This document shows positions 52,852 through 63,124 of a DNA stretch of 64,000 nucleotides, piece after piece. This DNA is from Branchiostoma floridae. Taxonomy: Eukaryota > Chordata > Leptocardii > Amphioxiformes > Branchiostomatidae. The first letter of the stretch is position 1, and every line of letters starts with the position of its first letter. Position numbers and translations under genes: made by a program. Location: contig NW_023365716.1 of assembly GCF_000003815.2 (NCBI RefSeq), forward strand, positions 997,685 through 1,061,684, given 5' to 3'. The notes below the pieces were generated by a model. The model did not search any database and was not told where the DNA came from. It saw only the letters and a list, made by a program, of their open reading frames with translations.

Positions 52852-53066
52852 AGGTGATGTGACCCGCCGACTACGTCACTTGACCTGTGCGAAAGTGCGA
52901 CGTCATCAACGGCTTCAGTGACGTGAACTTCATTAAGATTATCTAAACAGAAAAGCCCTGTCAAAACTTCGGGAATTGGGTCGCGGATAAAAACTGAGTT
53001 CTGTGACCTTGGCTTGAGGTCTACACATCACCTGACCTGTGACGTAGGCTGCGGGTCACATCACCT
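52852..53066. mobile_element. 215-bp MITE with TACGTCAC in its ends
   Basis: Inverted ends AGGTGATGTGACCCGCCGAC and the complement of GCTGCGGGTCACATCACCT, extending inwards through CTACGTCAC. Target duplication is not clear. No coding capacity. Confidence 0.65.
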
Positions 53067-53509
53067 CGAGCTATTCCTCGAGCTTTACATGTGTACGGAA
53101 ACAGCATTTATATTACCAGTCTATTATCGTCGTATATAAGCATTCATAAGGTCATCAGATAACTCAGACACTAAATCATACGTTTTGCCTACAATCATTT
53201 TCTTGTGAAAGGTTTTTAAAAAGTTTCTATACGTTTTCAAACATAATGATATGATATATATTGCTACAAGCTACTAAAACTAAGTAACGAGTGAACAGAC
53301 TACTTCTGTTTTAGTCAATATTCCTACATCAAAATACTTGTCTACAGCAGGTAAATAAAATGCTGTTAAATATAATGAAAATTTGAGTGGGTCAAATTTT
53401 TGTGTTTGATATTACAGCTAAACTAGTTCAAGAACTTGTTAAAATGTGTTTAGATTCTACTCTGTTATGATCACCGACATTTGTAAAAAAACAAAGAGAA
53501 CATCTACTT

Positions 53510-53973
53510 GTTCTCTGCCTCAAGTTTGTCAGATCTATTGTTCATTCTGAGGTTTTCAACTGCTGGCTACCACCACGCCGCTCTGAGGTACATGGCAGGG
53601 ACCTCAGAAATGCTGACAACTTCAGCCAGTTTAAGTGCCGAACATCGCGTTTTAGGAATACCACGCTGCCTTATTGTATCGATCTGTTAAACTCACATTA
53701 GTCTTTGAAGTGTCACATTTTAATCATTCAGAATGAGATCGATTTTATAATTGACATAGATATATATTTACTTGATTGTGTGTAGACCCACTATTTTAAA
53801 TTGTAAAGTTTAGTGGAAATTGTGATAAGTATGTTAATGCACTTAGGTAGGACATTCCATTGTTTTAGTCCTAAGCGCCAGCCTCTCCTGTACAATGTAC
53901 GAGGCAATTTAGTCCTCGGACTATAATCTTGTACACAGCATTGTGTGTTTAAATTAATAAACCAGTTCTCTCT
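53510..53973 (+). mobile_element. Decayed CR1-like LINE 3' end
   Basis: Same family as 46069-46813: CTGCCTCAAGTTTGTCAGAT, CTACCACCACGCCGCTCTGA and a 3' end AATAAACCAGTTCTCTCTC. The reverse-transcriptase frame is broken by indels. A CTACTT duplication flanks it (53504-53509 and 53974-53979). Confidence 0.85.
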
Positions 53974-54299
53974 CTACTTCAAGGAACTGAAACTATACGT
54001 AACAAACTTAATCGACTTTAGAGAGTTTGGTACATTTGCTATATAACCCTTGCCAGCTTACATACGTCTGTCACTCCTTACCACAGGACCCGGGCAAGGT
54101 ACAATTAGAGTCAAAATGGTCACTCCAGGAGGGATTCTTATTTATTTATTTTATTTTATTTTATTTCTATATATTATTCCTCCATACGTATTTCCACCTC
54201 CTGACTACCTTGCCCTCCGCACCAGAAACCCACCCCGCCATGGGAGGTCAAGAATCTATGTAGGTGGGTAAATCTGTTTGCTGTATATTTGTCACACAC

Positions 54300-54454
54300 G
54301 TAGGTTTAGTTTTCGTACTTCTTTGGTATAGGAAAAGAAGATAACGGTGAGATTTCCTAGCTACAAAGTAGTTCGACTGATAGCACTTATATGGATTTCC
54401 TCCTCTGTGGGTTGTTATATCATTATCTTTTTAGACATTTGAGTTTCCCTTTTC
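54300..54454 (-). pseudogene. Decayed terminal half-finger after ZF14
   Basis: Minus-strand CxxC-type remnant with AARKSH-like sequence near 54340-54390, as after ZF3 and ZF10. Confidence 0.5.
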
Positions 54455-55570
54455 TTACGCGGTGTGCACATCTAGGTCTTTTTTACTGGTGTGCTTTCCG
54501 AAATGTCGGTTAAAGGTTGATTTCTGTGCAGCAGAATAGTCACACTGGTCACACTTGTAGGGTTTTTCTCCAGTGTGCGTTCTCATATGTACCATTAAGT
54601 GTGACTTTTGAACTGCTCTGTGCCCACATTCCCCACACATGTAGGGTTTTTCTCCAGTGTGCGTTCTCATATGTATCAATAAGTTTGACTTTTGAGCTGC
54701 TCTGTGCCCGCACTCCTCACAGATGTAGGGTTTCTCACCCGTGTGTTTTGCTAGATGGGAGTCCAAATGGACTTTCTGCGCTGCAGAAAAGTCACACTGG
54801 TCACACTTGTAGGGTTTATCTCCAGTGTGTGTTCTCATGTGTCGGGATAAGTGGGACTTCTTAGCTGTCCTGTACCCACAATCCCCACACATGTAGGGTT
54901 TCTCGCCGGTGTGTTTTCTTAGGTGTCGGTCCAAGTGGGATTTGCGTGCTACAGAATAGTCACACTGGTCACACTTGTAGGGTTGCTCATCGGTGTGTTT
55001 TGCTGCTATATGATTGTCTAGATTGCATTTCACTGCTGCAGAATAGTCACACTGGTCACACTTGTAGGGGTTTTCTCCTGTATGGGTTCTCATATGCCGG
55101 CATAAAGTAGACCTGTCAGCCGTCCTGTACCCACACTCCCCACACATGTAGGGTTTCTCGCCACTGTGTTTTGCTAATGTATGGTTGTCCAAAGTGGATT
55201 TCCGTGCAGCAGAATAGTCACACTGGTCACACTTGTAGGGTTTTTCTCCTGTATGGGTTCTCATATGTCGAGTTAAGTCGGACTTTTGAGCCACCCTGTA
55301 CCCACACTCCCCACACATGTAGGGTTTGTCACCAGTATATTTAACAACATGCCTTCCCATATCACATTTGCTCTCCTGTACCTGTGAGGTTGATGTATTG
55401 TCAGGTTGGGGAAAGTTCACATCATACGTTTCCTGGTGCAGGCCCATGTCTATTGTCTGGGTCTCCCTGCTGTCACTCTCCTTCCCAGAGTGTCCAGAAT
55501 GGTCCATCTCCTTCCCAGGATGTCTAGCACAAAGCTCTACCGAAAAATGTTCACGACTGGAATCTTCCAT
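54455..55570 (-). CDS. ZF14: class B C2H2 zinc-finger protein, 10 fingers
   Basis: The 371-residue product starts MEDSSREHFSVELCARHPGK. The linker is present but slightly diverged (TIDMGLHQETYDVNFPQ). Ten complete fingers follow. Register breaks occur twice: fingers 4-5 are both CDQC-type (linker TDEQP), and fingers 8-9 are both CGECGH-type. Fingers 2 and 4 have H-x4-H. The last finger (CDQCDYSAAQKSTFNRH) is followed by a short tail GKHTSKKDLDVHTA and a stop, so this is the best candidate for a naturally terminated array. The 5' intron contains the large 53-bp satellite. The promoter is at 57416-57624. Confidence 0.93.
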   Translation of the reverse strand: MEDSSREHFSVELCARHPGKEMDHSGHSGKESDSRETQTIDMGLHQETYDVNFPQPDNTSTSQVQESKCDMGRHVVKYTGDKPYMCGECGYRVAQKSDLTRHMRTHTGEKPYKCDQCDYSAARKSTLDNHTLAKHSGEKPYMCGECGYRTADRSTLCRHMRTHTGENPYKCDQCDYSAAVKCNLDNHIAAKHTDEQPYKCDQCDYSVARKSHLDRHLRKHTGEKPYMCGDCGYRTAKKSHLSRHMRTHTGDKPYKCDQCDFSAAQKVHLDSHLAKHTGEKPYICEECGHRAAQKSNLLIHMRTHTGEKPYMCGECGHRAVQKSHLMVHMRTHTGEKPYKCDQCDYSAAQKSTFNRHFGKHTSKKDLDVHTA

Positions 55571-55844
55571 GTCTGCTCTGTAGGGGATAGGTTACAGGAT
55601 AAATACTTGTTAGAACTGTTACACAAACTTAGCATTGGTATTGCGTGTTTACCTGCAAACTATAACTTTTCAGAAGTCCTACCTCAAATAGCGATTGTCA
55701 TGCTATGAAACTAAACTTTATCGAACTAACACTGGAAGTGTTTGGACTTTCCCGGCTCTCATATGTGGTTTTGCCAATCATTAGCCTGATTTAATCACGC
55801 TTCTGTACAGCCCACCCAACATTGCTGGTCTCTCCTGAGCTGTT

Positions 55845-56855
55845 ACAGCCCTGGACAGCAGAGCTTGTGTTACACAGACTATGTGGAGGGGCCAGTTACA
55901 GCCCTGGACAGCAGACTTGGTGTTACACAGACTATGTGGAGGGGCCAGTTACAGCCCTGGACAGCAGAGTTTGTGTTGCACAGACTGCGGGGAGGGGCCA
56001 GTTACAGCCCCGGACAGCAGAGTTTGTGTTACACAGACTATGTGGAGGGTCCAGTCACAGCCCGGACAGCAGAGTTTGTGTTACACACACTGCGGCGAGG
56101 AGCCAGTTACAGCCCCGGACAGCAGAATTTGTGTTACACAGACTATGTGGAGGGGTCAGTTACAGCCCCGGACAGCAGAGTTTGTGTTACACAGACTATG
56201 TGGAGGGGCCAGTTACAGCCCCGGACAGCAGAGTTTGTGTTACACAGACTATGTGGAGGGGTCAGTTACAGCCCCGGACAGCAGAGTTTGTGTTACACAG
56301 ACTATGTGGAGGGGCCAGTTACAGCCCCGGACAGCAGAGTTTGTGTTACACAGACTATGTGGAGGGGCCAGTTACAGCCCCGGACAGCAGAGTTTGTGTT
56401 ACACAGACTATGTGGAGGGGCCAGTTACAGCCCCGGACAGCAGAGTTTGTGTTACACAGACTGCGGCGAGGAGCCAGTTACAGCCCCGGACAGCAGAATT
56501 TGTGTTACACAGACTATGTGGAGGGGCCAGTTACAGCCCGGACAGCAGAGTTTGTGTTACACAGACTATGTGGAGGGGTTAGTTACAGCCCCGGACAGCA
56601 GAGTTTGTGTTACACAGACTGCTGGGAGGGGCCAGTTACAGCCCGGACAGCAGAGTTTGTGTTACACAGACTATGTGGAGGGGCCAGTTACAGCCCCGGA
56701 CAGCAGAGTTTGTGTCACACAGACTATGTGGAGGGGCCAGTTACAGCCCTGACAGCAGAGTTTGTGTTACACAGACTATGTGGAGGGGTCAGTTACAGCC
56801 CCGGACAGCAGAGTTTGTGTTACACAGACTGCGGTGAGGGGACAGGTAACTTACA
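55845..56855. repeat. 53-bp tandem repeat, about 19 copies
   Basis: The unit contains CCGGACAGCAGAGTTTGTGT, ACACAGACTATGTGG and AGGGGCCAGTTACAGCC. For example units start at 56161 and 56214. Some units have GACTGCGG in place of GACTATGTGG, or lack one C. Because 53 is not a multiple of 3 and no plus frame has a stop, three long overlapping open frames result; they are not genes. Confidence 0.95.
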
Positions 56856-57415
56856 GGTCTTACAGCCCGGACTGTGTGTTACACAGACTTTTAAGTCTTC
56901 TTCTTCTGAACAAGTAGAAAGAAAACATATTTCTCTTTGGAAAATGTTGATGTATGTAATGTGGTGGTGCCATGCAATGGCGGATCAAGTTTCATAAAGA
57001 TGAATCACATGAAATGACTAGACGTTAGAAATCCCTCCACTGATTGTAAAAGACCATTCTCATCCCATACTATGTACCCTTGTATTAAGTAGATTAGTTA
57101 TAGAACTGTAGTTATGTTTCAGTAGATACCATGCTTTGTACCTTGTGCAATGGTTGAACAATAACGTTATGATATGCAATCAAATTCAGTACCGGAACCT
57201 CATAAAAGCACATACAGTACCTGGTTATAACAACAGCGTATAATAAGGCTGGGTAGAAAATTCTTGTGTGGCAGATTTTGAAGTGCAAGTAGTGTAGCGT
57301 GCGTAGACACCACTACTGCCCCCCTCCCCATCAAAATACCAACATCAATAACACTTCTTATTCTAATTTACCGCTAAACTAGCACAAGGCAGAAAGCACT
57401 TTAGACAATCACAGG
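56856..57415 (-). other. 5' intron of ZF14, distal part
   Basis: It parallels 31860-32820 of ZF9 and contains the empty site (about 57068) for the 433-bp hAT-like MITE. No gene. Confidence 0.6.
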
Positions 57416-57624
57416 TCTTACCTGTAAGTCGGTTGAGGTTAGCGGTCTCCACGGCTTCTTAGATTCCGTAAAATCTCGACAATACTTCACAGATGATTCC
57501 AAAGACGAGGACGGGAAACAAAATGGCGGGCGTCAGCTCACTCCAGGCCAAAGGTGAGAGGTTACTATCCTGATACTCACTTCACAATAGGTCAAACCAG
57601 AGATCGCCGCATAACGATTTACTC
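57416..57624 (-). promoter_or_regulatory. ZF14 promoter and non-coding first exon
   Basis: AAAATGGCGGGCGTCAG is at 57520-57536, AAAGGTGAGAGGTTA near 57550, the CGCCGCATAACG box near 57607, and donor GTAAGA at 57416-57421. Confidence 0.74.
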
Positions 57625-58546
57625 TCGCAGTTTTGAGCCCGGCGAAAATAACGTTCTACCTTGATTTCTAATATCATTTTGTGTTATTTTTTTACCTTAA
57701 GGCCTGATCAGGTGAAATCCGGCATGAGGGATGATATGCGCAGAAATTCTTGTTCAATTGCAATTTAGAATTTTAAACACGGTAATGACGTTATTCAAAT
57801 ATGATTTAAACTCACAACAATTTTGGGCATCGTTTACCCTCCATTTATTTTTAAAAAGTCTTCTTTGCCAATATCAAGTCACATTGAATATATCTATACA
57901 TGCTTTACGCTAAAATTGCTACGGCATAGAATCAAATCATAGACTTTGCATACACTTACTTTAGTTTGACAGTGCTTTATTAGAATCAAAACCAAGTTAT
58001 CAAATATGTCAGTATAATATAAATTGCTATCAGGTACAAATATTAAGAATACAAGTGCACAAACAGACGACATGTACCAAGTACATGCATATTAACAGTA
58101 TACACAATGTGCGTATTGTTGTAGATGTTATTCTTTCGGGTAGATCAAAGAAATAAACGGATGTTTAAAAAAAGTAATTCTATGATCGCCAAAATGTTAC
58201 ACTGAGCTAAAACAACACATAAATGCTCATTTTTTTTCTCACAATAAAACAATACAAGCCTTCCTTTTCAAGCATTAACACTATCTTAGATGCAAAACCA
58301 ACCTCTATGAGTCAATGACGTTTACGTTCACAGTACGTCAAATAGCCTAGGAGCTATCTTACACAAGCACTCTATCTTCATTTGTCATGAGCCCTGCCAG
58401 GTTTTTAGCATATGAAAAGTAGATAAAGGTGAGATTTCCTAGCTGCAGTAACACCGATAACACTTATATGGTTATCCTCCTTCGTGGGTTCTTATATGCT
58501 TAGGTTGTTAGACATTTGAGCTTTTCTGTACCTATACTTCGCGCAT
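57625..58546. other. Intergenic, ZF14 promoter to ZF15 3' end
   Basis: AT-rich, paralogous to 33029-34300. Decayed finger debris lies near 58390-58540 on minus. Confidence 0.5.
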
Positions 58547-59983
58547 CTAGCGTTTCTCTCCTATATGTGTTTCCATGTGTCGGTATAAGGTAGCTCTTTG
58601 AGCCGCTCTGTACCCACACTCCCCACACATGTAGGGTTTCTCACCGGAATGTCTTGTTTGATGATCTATCAGATGATGTTTTTCTGCCGCCGAATAATCG
58701 CACTGGTCACACTTGTAGGGTTTCTCTCCTGTGTGGTATCTCATATGTCTGGATAAGTGAGACCTATAGGCTGTCATGTATGCACATTCTCCACACTTGT
58801 AGGGTTTATCGCCAGCATGTTTTTCTTGATGTTGTTTCAACTTGAATTTATCAATAGCAGAAAAGTCGCACTGGTCACACTTGTAAGGTTTTTCTCCTGT
58901 GTGGGTTCTCATATGTTTGGATAAGTGAGACTTTTGAGATGCCCTGTATCCACACTCCCCACACATGAAGGGTTTTTCACCATTGTGTGTCCTTAAATGA
59001 TCGACCAACCTATATTTCTGTGTAGCATAGTAGTCACACTGGTCACATCTATAGGGTTTTTCACCAGAGTGTTTTGTCAAATGTTGGACCAAATTGATTT
59101 TTCGTGCAGCAGAATAGTCACACTGGTCACACTTGTAGGGTTTTTCTCCTGTGTGGGTCCTCATGTGTCGAGATAAGTCATTCTTTCGAGTCACCCTGTA
59201 CCCACACTCCCCGCATATGTAGGGTTTGTCACCGGTGTGTTTTCTTATATGTTTGACCAAAGTGGATTTCTCTGTTGCAGAATAGTCACACTGGTCACAC
59301 TTGTAGGGTTTTTCTCCTGTATGGATTCTCCTATGTCGGGACAAGGTAGACCTTTCAACTGTCCTATATCCGCATTCACCACACATGTAGGGTTTCTCGC
59401 CACTGTGTTTTGCTATTGTATGGTTGTCCAAAGTGGATTTCCGTGCGGCAGAATAGTCGCACTGGTCACATTTGTAGGGTTTCTCTCCTGTATGGGTTCT
59501 CATGTGTCGAGATAAACTTGCTTTATAAGGTGTTCTGACCCCACACTCCCCACACATGTAGGGTTTCTCGCCAGTATGTTTTGTTAGATGTTTGTTTAAC
59601 CGAGATTTCTGTGCGGCAGAATAGTCACACTGGTCACATTTGTAAGGTCTTTCGCCTGTGTGGATTCTCATATGTTTGGTTAAGTCAGACTTTTGTACTG
59701 ATCTGTATCCACACTCCCCACACATGTAGGGTTTCTCACCGGTGTGTTTAACCACATGCCTTTCCATATTGCCTCTGCTCTCCTGTACTAGTACCTGTGA
59801 GGTTGATGTGTTGTCAGGTTGGGGAAAGTTCAGATCACACGTTTCCTGCTGCAGGCCCATGTCTGTTGTCTGGGTCTCCCTGCTGTCACTCTCCTTCCCA
59901 GGGTGTCCAGAATGGCCAATCTCCTTCCCAAGATGCCCAACACACTGCTCTTCCATGGAATTTTCACAGCTCGAATCTTCCAT
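58547..59983 (-). CDS. ZF15: class B C2H2 zinc-finger protein, 14 fingers
   Basis: The 478-residue product starts MEDSSCENSMEEQCVGHLGK. The linker has a two-residue insertion (SQVLVQESRGN, six extra bases) and DLNF for DVNF. Fourteen complete fingers follow. Fingers 8-9 are both CDQC-type (register break). Finger 4 has H-x4-H (HTIAKH), shared with finger 2 of ZF14. Finger 12 is unusual (CGECAYMTAYRSHLSRH). The frame ends ETHIGEKR then TAG, with Thr changed to Ile in the linker. The start follows an acceptor AACAG|AGCAGAA preceded by a CCCCC/TCC-rich run. The promoter is at 60904-61107. Confidence 0.93.
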   Translation of the reverse strand: MEDSSCENSMEEQCVGHLGKEIGHSGHPGKESDSRETQTTDMGLQQETCDLNFPQPDNTSTSQVLVQESRGNMERHVVKHTGEKPYMCGECGYRSVQKSDLTKHMRIHTGERPYKCDQCDYSAAQKSRLNKHLTKHTGEKPYMCGECGVRTPYKASLSRHMRTHTGEKPYKCDQCDYSAARKSTLDNHTIAKHSGEKPYMCGECGYRTVERSTLSRHRRIHTGEKPYKCDQCDYSATEKSTLVKHIRKHTGDKPYICGECGYRVTRKNDLSRHMRTHTGEKPYKCDQCDYSAARKINLVQHLTKHSGEKPYRCDQCDYYATQKYRLVDHLRTHNGEKPFMCGECGYRASQKSHLSKHMRTHTGEKPYKCDQCDFSAIDKFKLKQHQEKHAGDKPYKCGECAYMTAYRSHLSRHMRYHTGEKPYKCDQCDYSAAEKHHLIDHQTRHSGEKPYMCGECGYRAAQRATLYRHMETHIGEKR

Positions 59984-60903
59984 TTCTGCTCTGTTGGAGG
60001 GGGTGGGGTGGGGGAGGGGTAGATTATGAATAAAAAATTCTTGCTAAATTTTACACACTGAGAATTAAGTTTTGACTTTACCTGCAAACCGAAACTTTTT
60101 AAATTTCTAAAAAGCATTAACAGTTCTCAGGCCAATCATCTTTTTCTCATATATCGAAAAAAAAAACAAGTCGCTCGTGACAAACTTAACCTTCGGAAAA
60201 TGTTGGTCTACTTAATATTAATGGGCAGTTATATTATATGATAGACTAGTATATTTTAAGATAAATGATATGTTTATATATGAAATATTATTTTGTAACG
60301 GAAACGTTATGAAACCACATACCCGAGTATGACAACGGTGCCGAATAAGAGGCTAGCTTCTCTCTCAGTCTCTGGATGCAGGGGAGGGACGCCGCAACCT
60401 GGAACAGCATAAATCCATTATACTTGTAAAAGAATCCAACAAGCCTCCCCAAAGACTCCTCTTGCCACATCCAGTCATACAAAAATTCTTTCGTTCGGAT
60501 AAACTGCTATTTTTACGTGAGAGATACTATCTGACACATGTAGGCAAAGGACAGAGAAATGGCAAACATACTAGCCCCAAAGGGACGGTATATTACATAA
60601 TACCGTCCCTTTGGGGCTAGCAAACATACATGATATGAGCTCAAACTCGGCGTGCCCCAAAAAATTCTGTCCGGGATAGAAAGTTTCAAAGCAGCAACAC
60701 ACAGTATCTATCTGCGTCCCGGGGTCTACAAAGTACTAGGACTGAAGTTTTTTGAGGAATGGGTAGAAAGTCTGTCTTGTGTGACACACATAGTAGTGCA
60801 AGCCCCCCTCCCCATCAAAACACCAACCACAAACACGCTTCTAATCATAATTTACCGCCGAGGTAGCACCAACCAGAATCTTTACCTAGAAAGCAACCAT
60901 AAG
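59984..60903 (-). other. 5' intron region of ZF15
   Basis: It holds the class B block at about 60330-60410, a perfect 20-bp-arm hairpin (60571-60620) and a C-tract near 60803. No coding exon is supported. Confidence 0.5.
60571..60620. mobile_element. 50-bp perfect hairpin flanked by 8-bp direct repeats
   Basis: The arms CTAGCCCCAAAGGGACGGTA and TACCGTCCCTTTGGGGCTAG are perfect complements of 20 bp around a 10-bp loop. CAAACATA flanks both sides (60563-60570 and 60621-60628). The ZF8 intron (27761-27775, GGCAAACATACATGG) is the empty site. It behaves like an extremely short MITE of hAT-like type. Confidence 0.85.
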
Positions 60904-61107
60904 TCTTACCTGTAGATCTATGGTGGTTAGCGGTCTCCACGGCTTCTGGAATTCCGTAAAATATTGACAATTCTTCAATGAAACCAAAGTCGAAGACGCG
61001 AAACAAAATGGCGGACGTCAGCTCTCTAGGCCAAAGGTTAGAGGTCACAAACCTAATACTCACTTCACAATAGGTTAAACCAGAGATTGCCGCATAACGC
61101 TTTACTC
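60904..61107 (-). promoter_or_regulatory. ZF15 promoter and non-coding first exon
   Basis: AAAATGGCGGACGTCAG begins near 61005, AAAGGTTAGAGGTCA near 61033, the CGCCGCATAACG-like box near 61089, and donor GTAAGA at 60904-60909. Confidence 0.75.
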
Positions 61108-61187
61108 TCGTAGTTTGGGGCCTAGTATGAAAACATGCCGCTGTTTCTACTTCTAAGATTGCGTCAAACTTTGACTTTGAATATATC

Positions 61188-61480
61188 AGGGTGAAGTGAG
61201 CGAAGTTATCGGGTACGAAGTTGTACAAAGTTACGACCATTTCCTAACTACTTTGTGGCTATATCGGGAGTCAGGGGTGACGTAAAATAAGGCATAAGAT
61301 GACGTTAGCCCAAGGTTAGCCAATGGCTAGCTTGGTAACTCTTGGCTGACTATACAGCTAAACAAACAAACAAATGAATAAGTATAATGAGGTGACGTAA
61401 TTTGAATTCGGACAGTGGCTAGGGTAGAATTACAGGTGTACAAAGCTGTTCGAAGTTACGGGGACACCACAGGAAGACTT
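61188..61480 (+). mobile_element. Left-end relic of the 2.7-kb inverted-repeat element
   Basis: ATATCAGGGTGAAGTGAGCG, then ACGAAGTTGTACAAAGTTAC, GGCTATATCGGGAGTCA and GGACAGTGGCTAGGGTAG match 21909-22100 and one 78-bp unit. A family 1 retro-tail (61305-61380) is inserted in it. No right end is visible. Confidence 0.75.
61305..61380 (+). repeat. Retrotransposon 3' tail, family 1
   Basis: CTCTTGGCTGACTATACAGC is followed by (TAAACAAACAAA) and AATAAG, as at 505-594. Confidence 0.6.
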
Positions 61481-63000
61481 TTATTTACAAAAAGTACAAA
61501 AACGGCAGGTCGAAAATCAAAATAAACACCGGAACATCAACATTACAGTTGATCGTCAACCCAATTCCAAACATATAACAAACAATAGGATTCTTTGTAA
61601 TCTGAAATATCCATTACAGTAGGTGAACGTCTACAAGTATGAATAACATAGTTGTAGAATTTTACCACAAAGGAAACAATTTATTTCACCATGAATATTC
61701 AGTAGATTTCGCCGACTTTCATCAGATGTCTAATTCAATGCGATGACATTCCGGAAACTGGAAGAGTGATGACGACAGAAGTGAATCAAAGGTGGACCAA
61801 TCACTTAAATTTGGGACTTTTTGCCATATTTGACCAAAAATGTAGATTTCGGGTTCCTTTGTCATGAAATAGTCGACTGATCTAGAATCTGGTATATGGG
61901 TTGCTTAAGCACTACGAATGGAAAATGTGTCAGAAAGACCAGGCCATTTTGCATAGATAGAGGTGTTGCAGCAGTGTCTATTCTTGTATGGGGGAGGCGT
62001 CTTCAAAAAAATCAATTTTGGATTGAGATGATGTTTTGGGACAGGTCAATTCCTGCAAAAAGGTTGATATGTCGGGCTTTCTCATTCTTCTATGTCAAAA
62101 CATGAAATCAACACCAAGTTTCACCTTCAATTATTTTATTGTAAAAGGTCTTTAAAACGTTACGCTACGTTTTCAAACATTTTGATAGGATATATATTGC
62201 TACATGTGTATAAGCAAAATTTAGAATACCTGTGAACAGACTGCTACTGTTTAAGTCAATACTCCTATATGTACACTACACACAATATGCTGATTATTAC
62301 AAGCGAGAGGTTATCAAATCGAAAAGACTTATCTAAAGCAGGTAAATATAATGATTTTAAAACATGTTAAGATTCTATACTCTTATGATTACCAACATTT
62401 ATAAATAACATGTAAAATTAAAAAGAGTAATAAATGCCAAAGTACTGAACTAAACTGTACATACGAAACCTACATCGGTCCGGTCCGGCACATATGCTAT
62501 AATCTTCGCAAGCTCACTGTGACATGTCTGCCTCTCATGTATAATTCCTTACCACAGAGTAGTTCTCGGGCCCAGGTACAGATTAAGACAACAATTAACA
62601 CCCTAGAAGGGGTCTTCCACCCTACAGCTTTTCACGTTTCAAGAGGACAAAGTTGCATGCTCTACATCTGTTGCCTATATAAGCTTCAAAATGAAAAAAA
62701 AGCAAGCTGGTTACCCCCTCACCACCCTCTCAAATCTCCCCATGGCCAGGAGGTCAAGGGGCTATGTAGGTAATTAAAGCTGTAGGCTGTACATTTGTCA
62801 CATTTGTGGATTCAGTTTGTTTCTTATTTCTTTAGTAAACATATGAAAAGTACTCTACTCACACACTCACTATGAAAAGTAGTCAACTAACTGACTCATC
62901 TTCGTCGCATACCAGTCTTCCTGTTTACTAGGTAGTAACACTGATAACAGTTGAATGACTTCTGTGGGTTCATAAATGCTTGTTTTTTTTAAAGACATTT
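61481..63000. other. Intergenic, to ZF16 3' end
   Basis: AT-rich. 62330-62560 resembles 14660-14870 (AAACCTACATCGGTCCGGT), another shared flank. Decayed finger debris lies on minus near 62920-63120. No gene is recognised. Confidence 0.5.
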
Positions 63001-63124
63001 TTCAGTTGTACTGTTCTAACACACTCCACACACCTAGGTCTCTTTACTGGTGTGGTTTCTTACATGTCGGTGTAAGGTCTAAGGAGAATTCCTTTGCATC
63101 AAAATAGTCACACTGGTCAAATTT

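Larger units (their letters stand above)
52596..54300. other. Intergenic, ZF13 promoter to ZF14 3' end
   Basis: It contains a MITE (52852-53066) and a LINE relic (53510-53973). The 53990-54300 part parallels 18960-19180. No gene. Confidence 0.5.

Noticed and set aside
55822-56997. Three overlapping plus-strand open frames of 233-391 codons
   Set aside because: They are made of the 53-bp tandem repeat read in all three frames.
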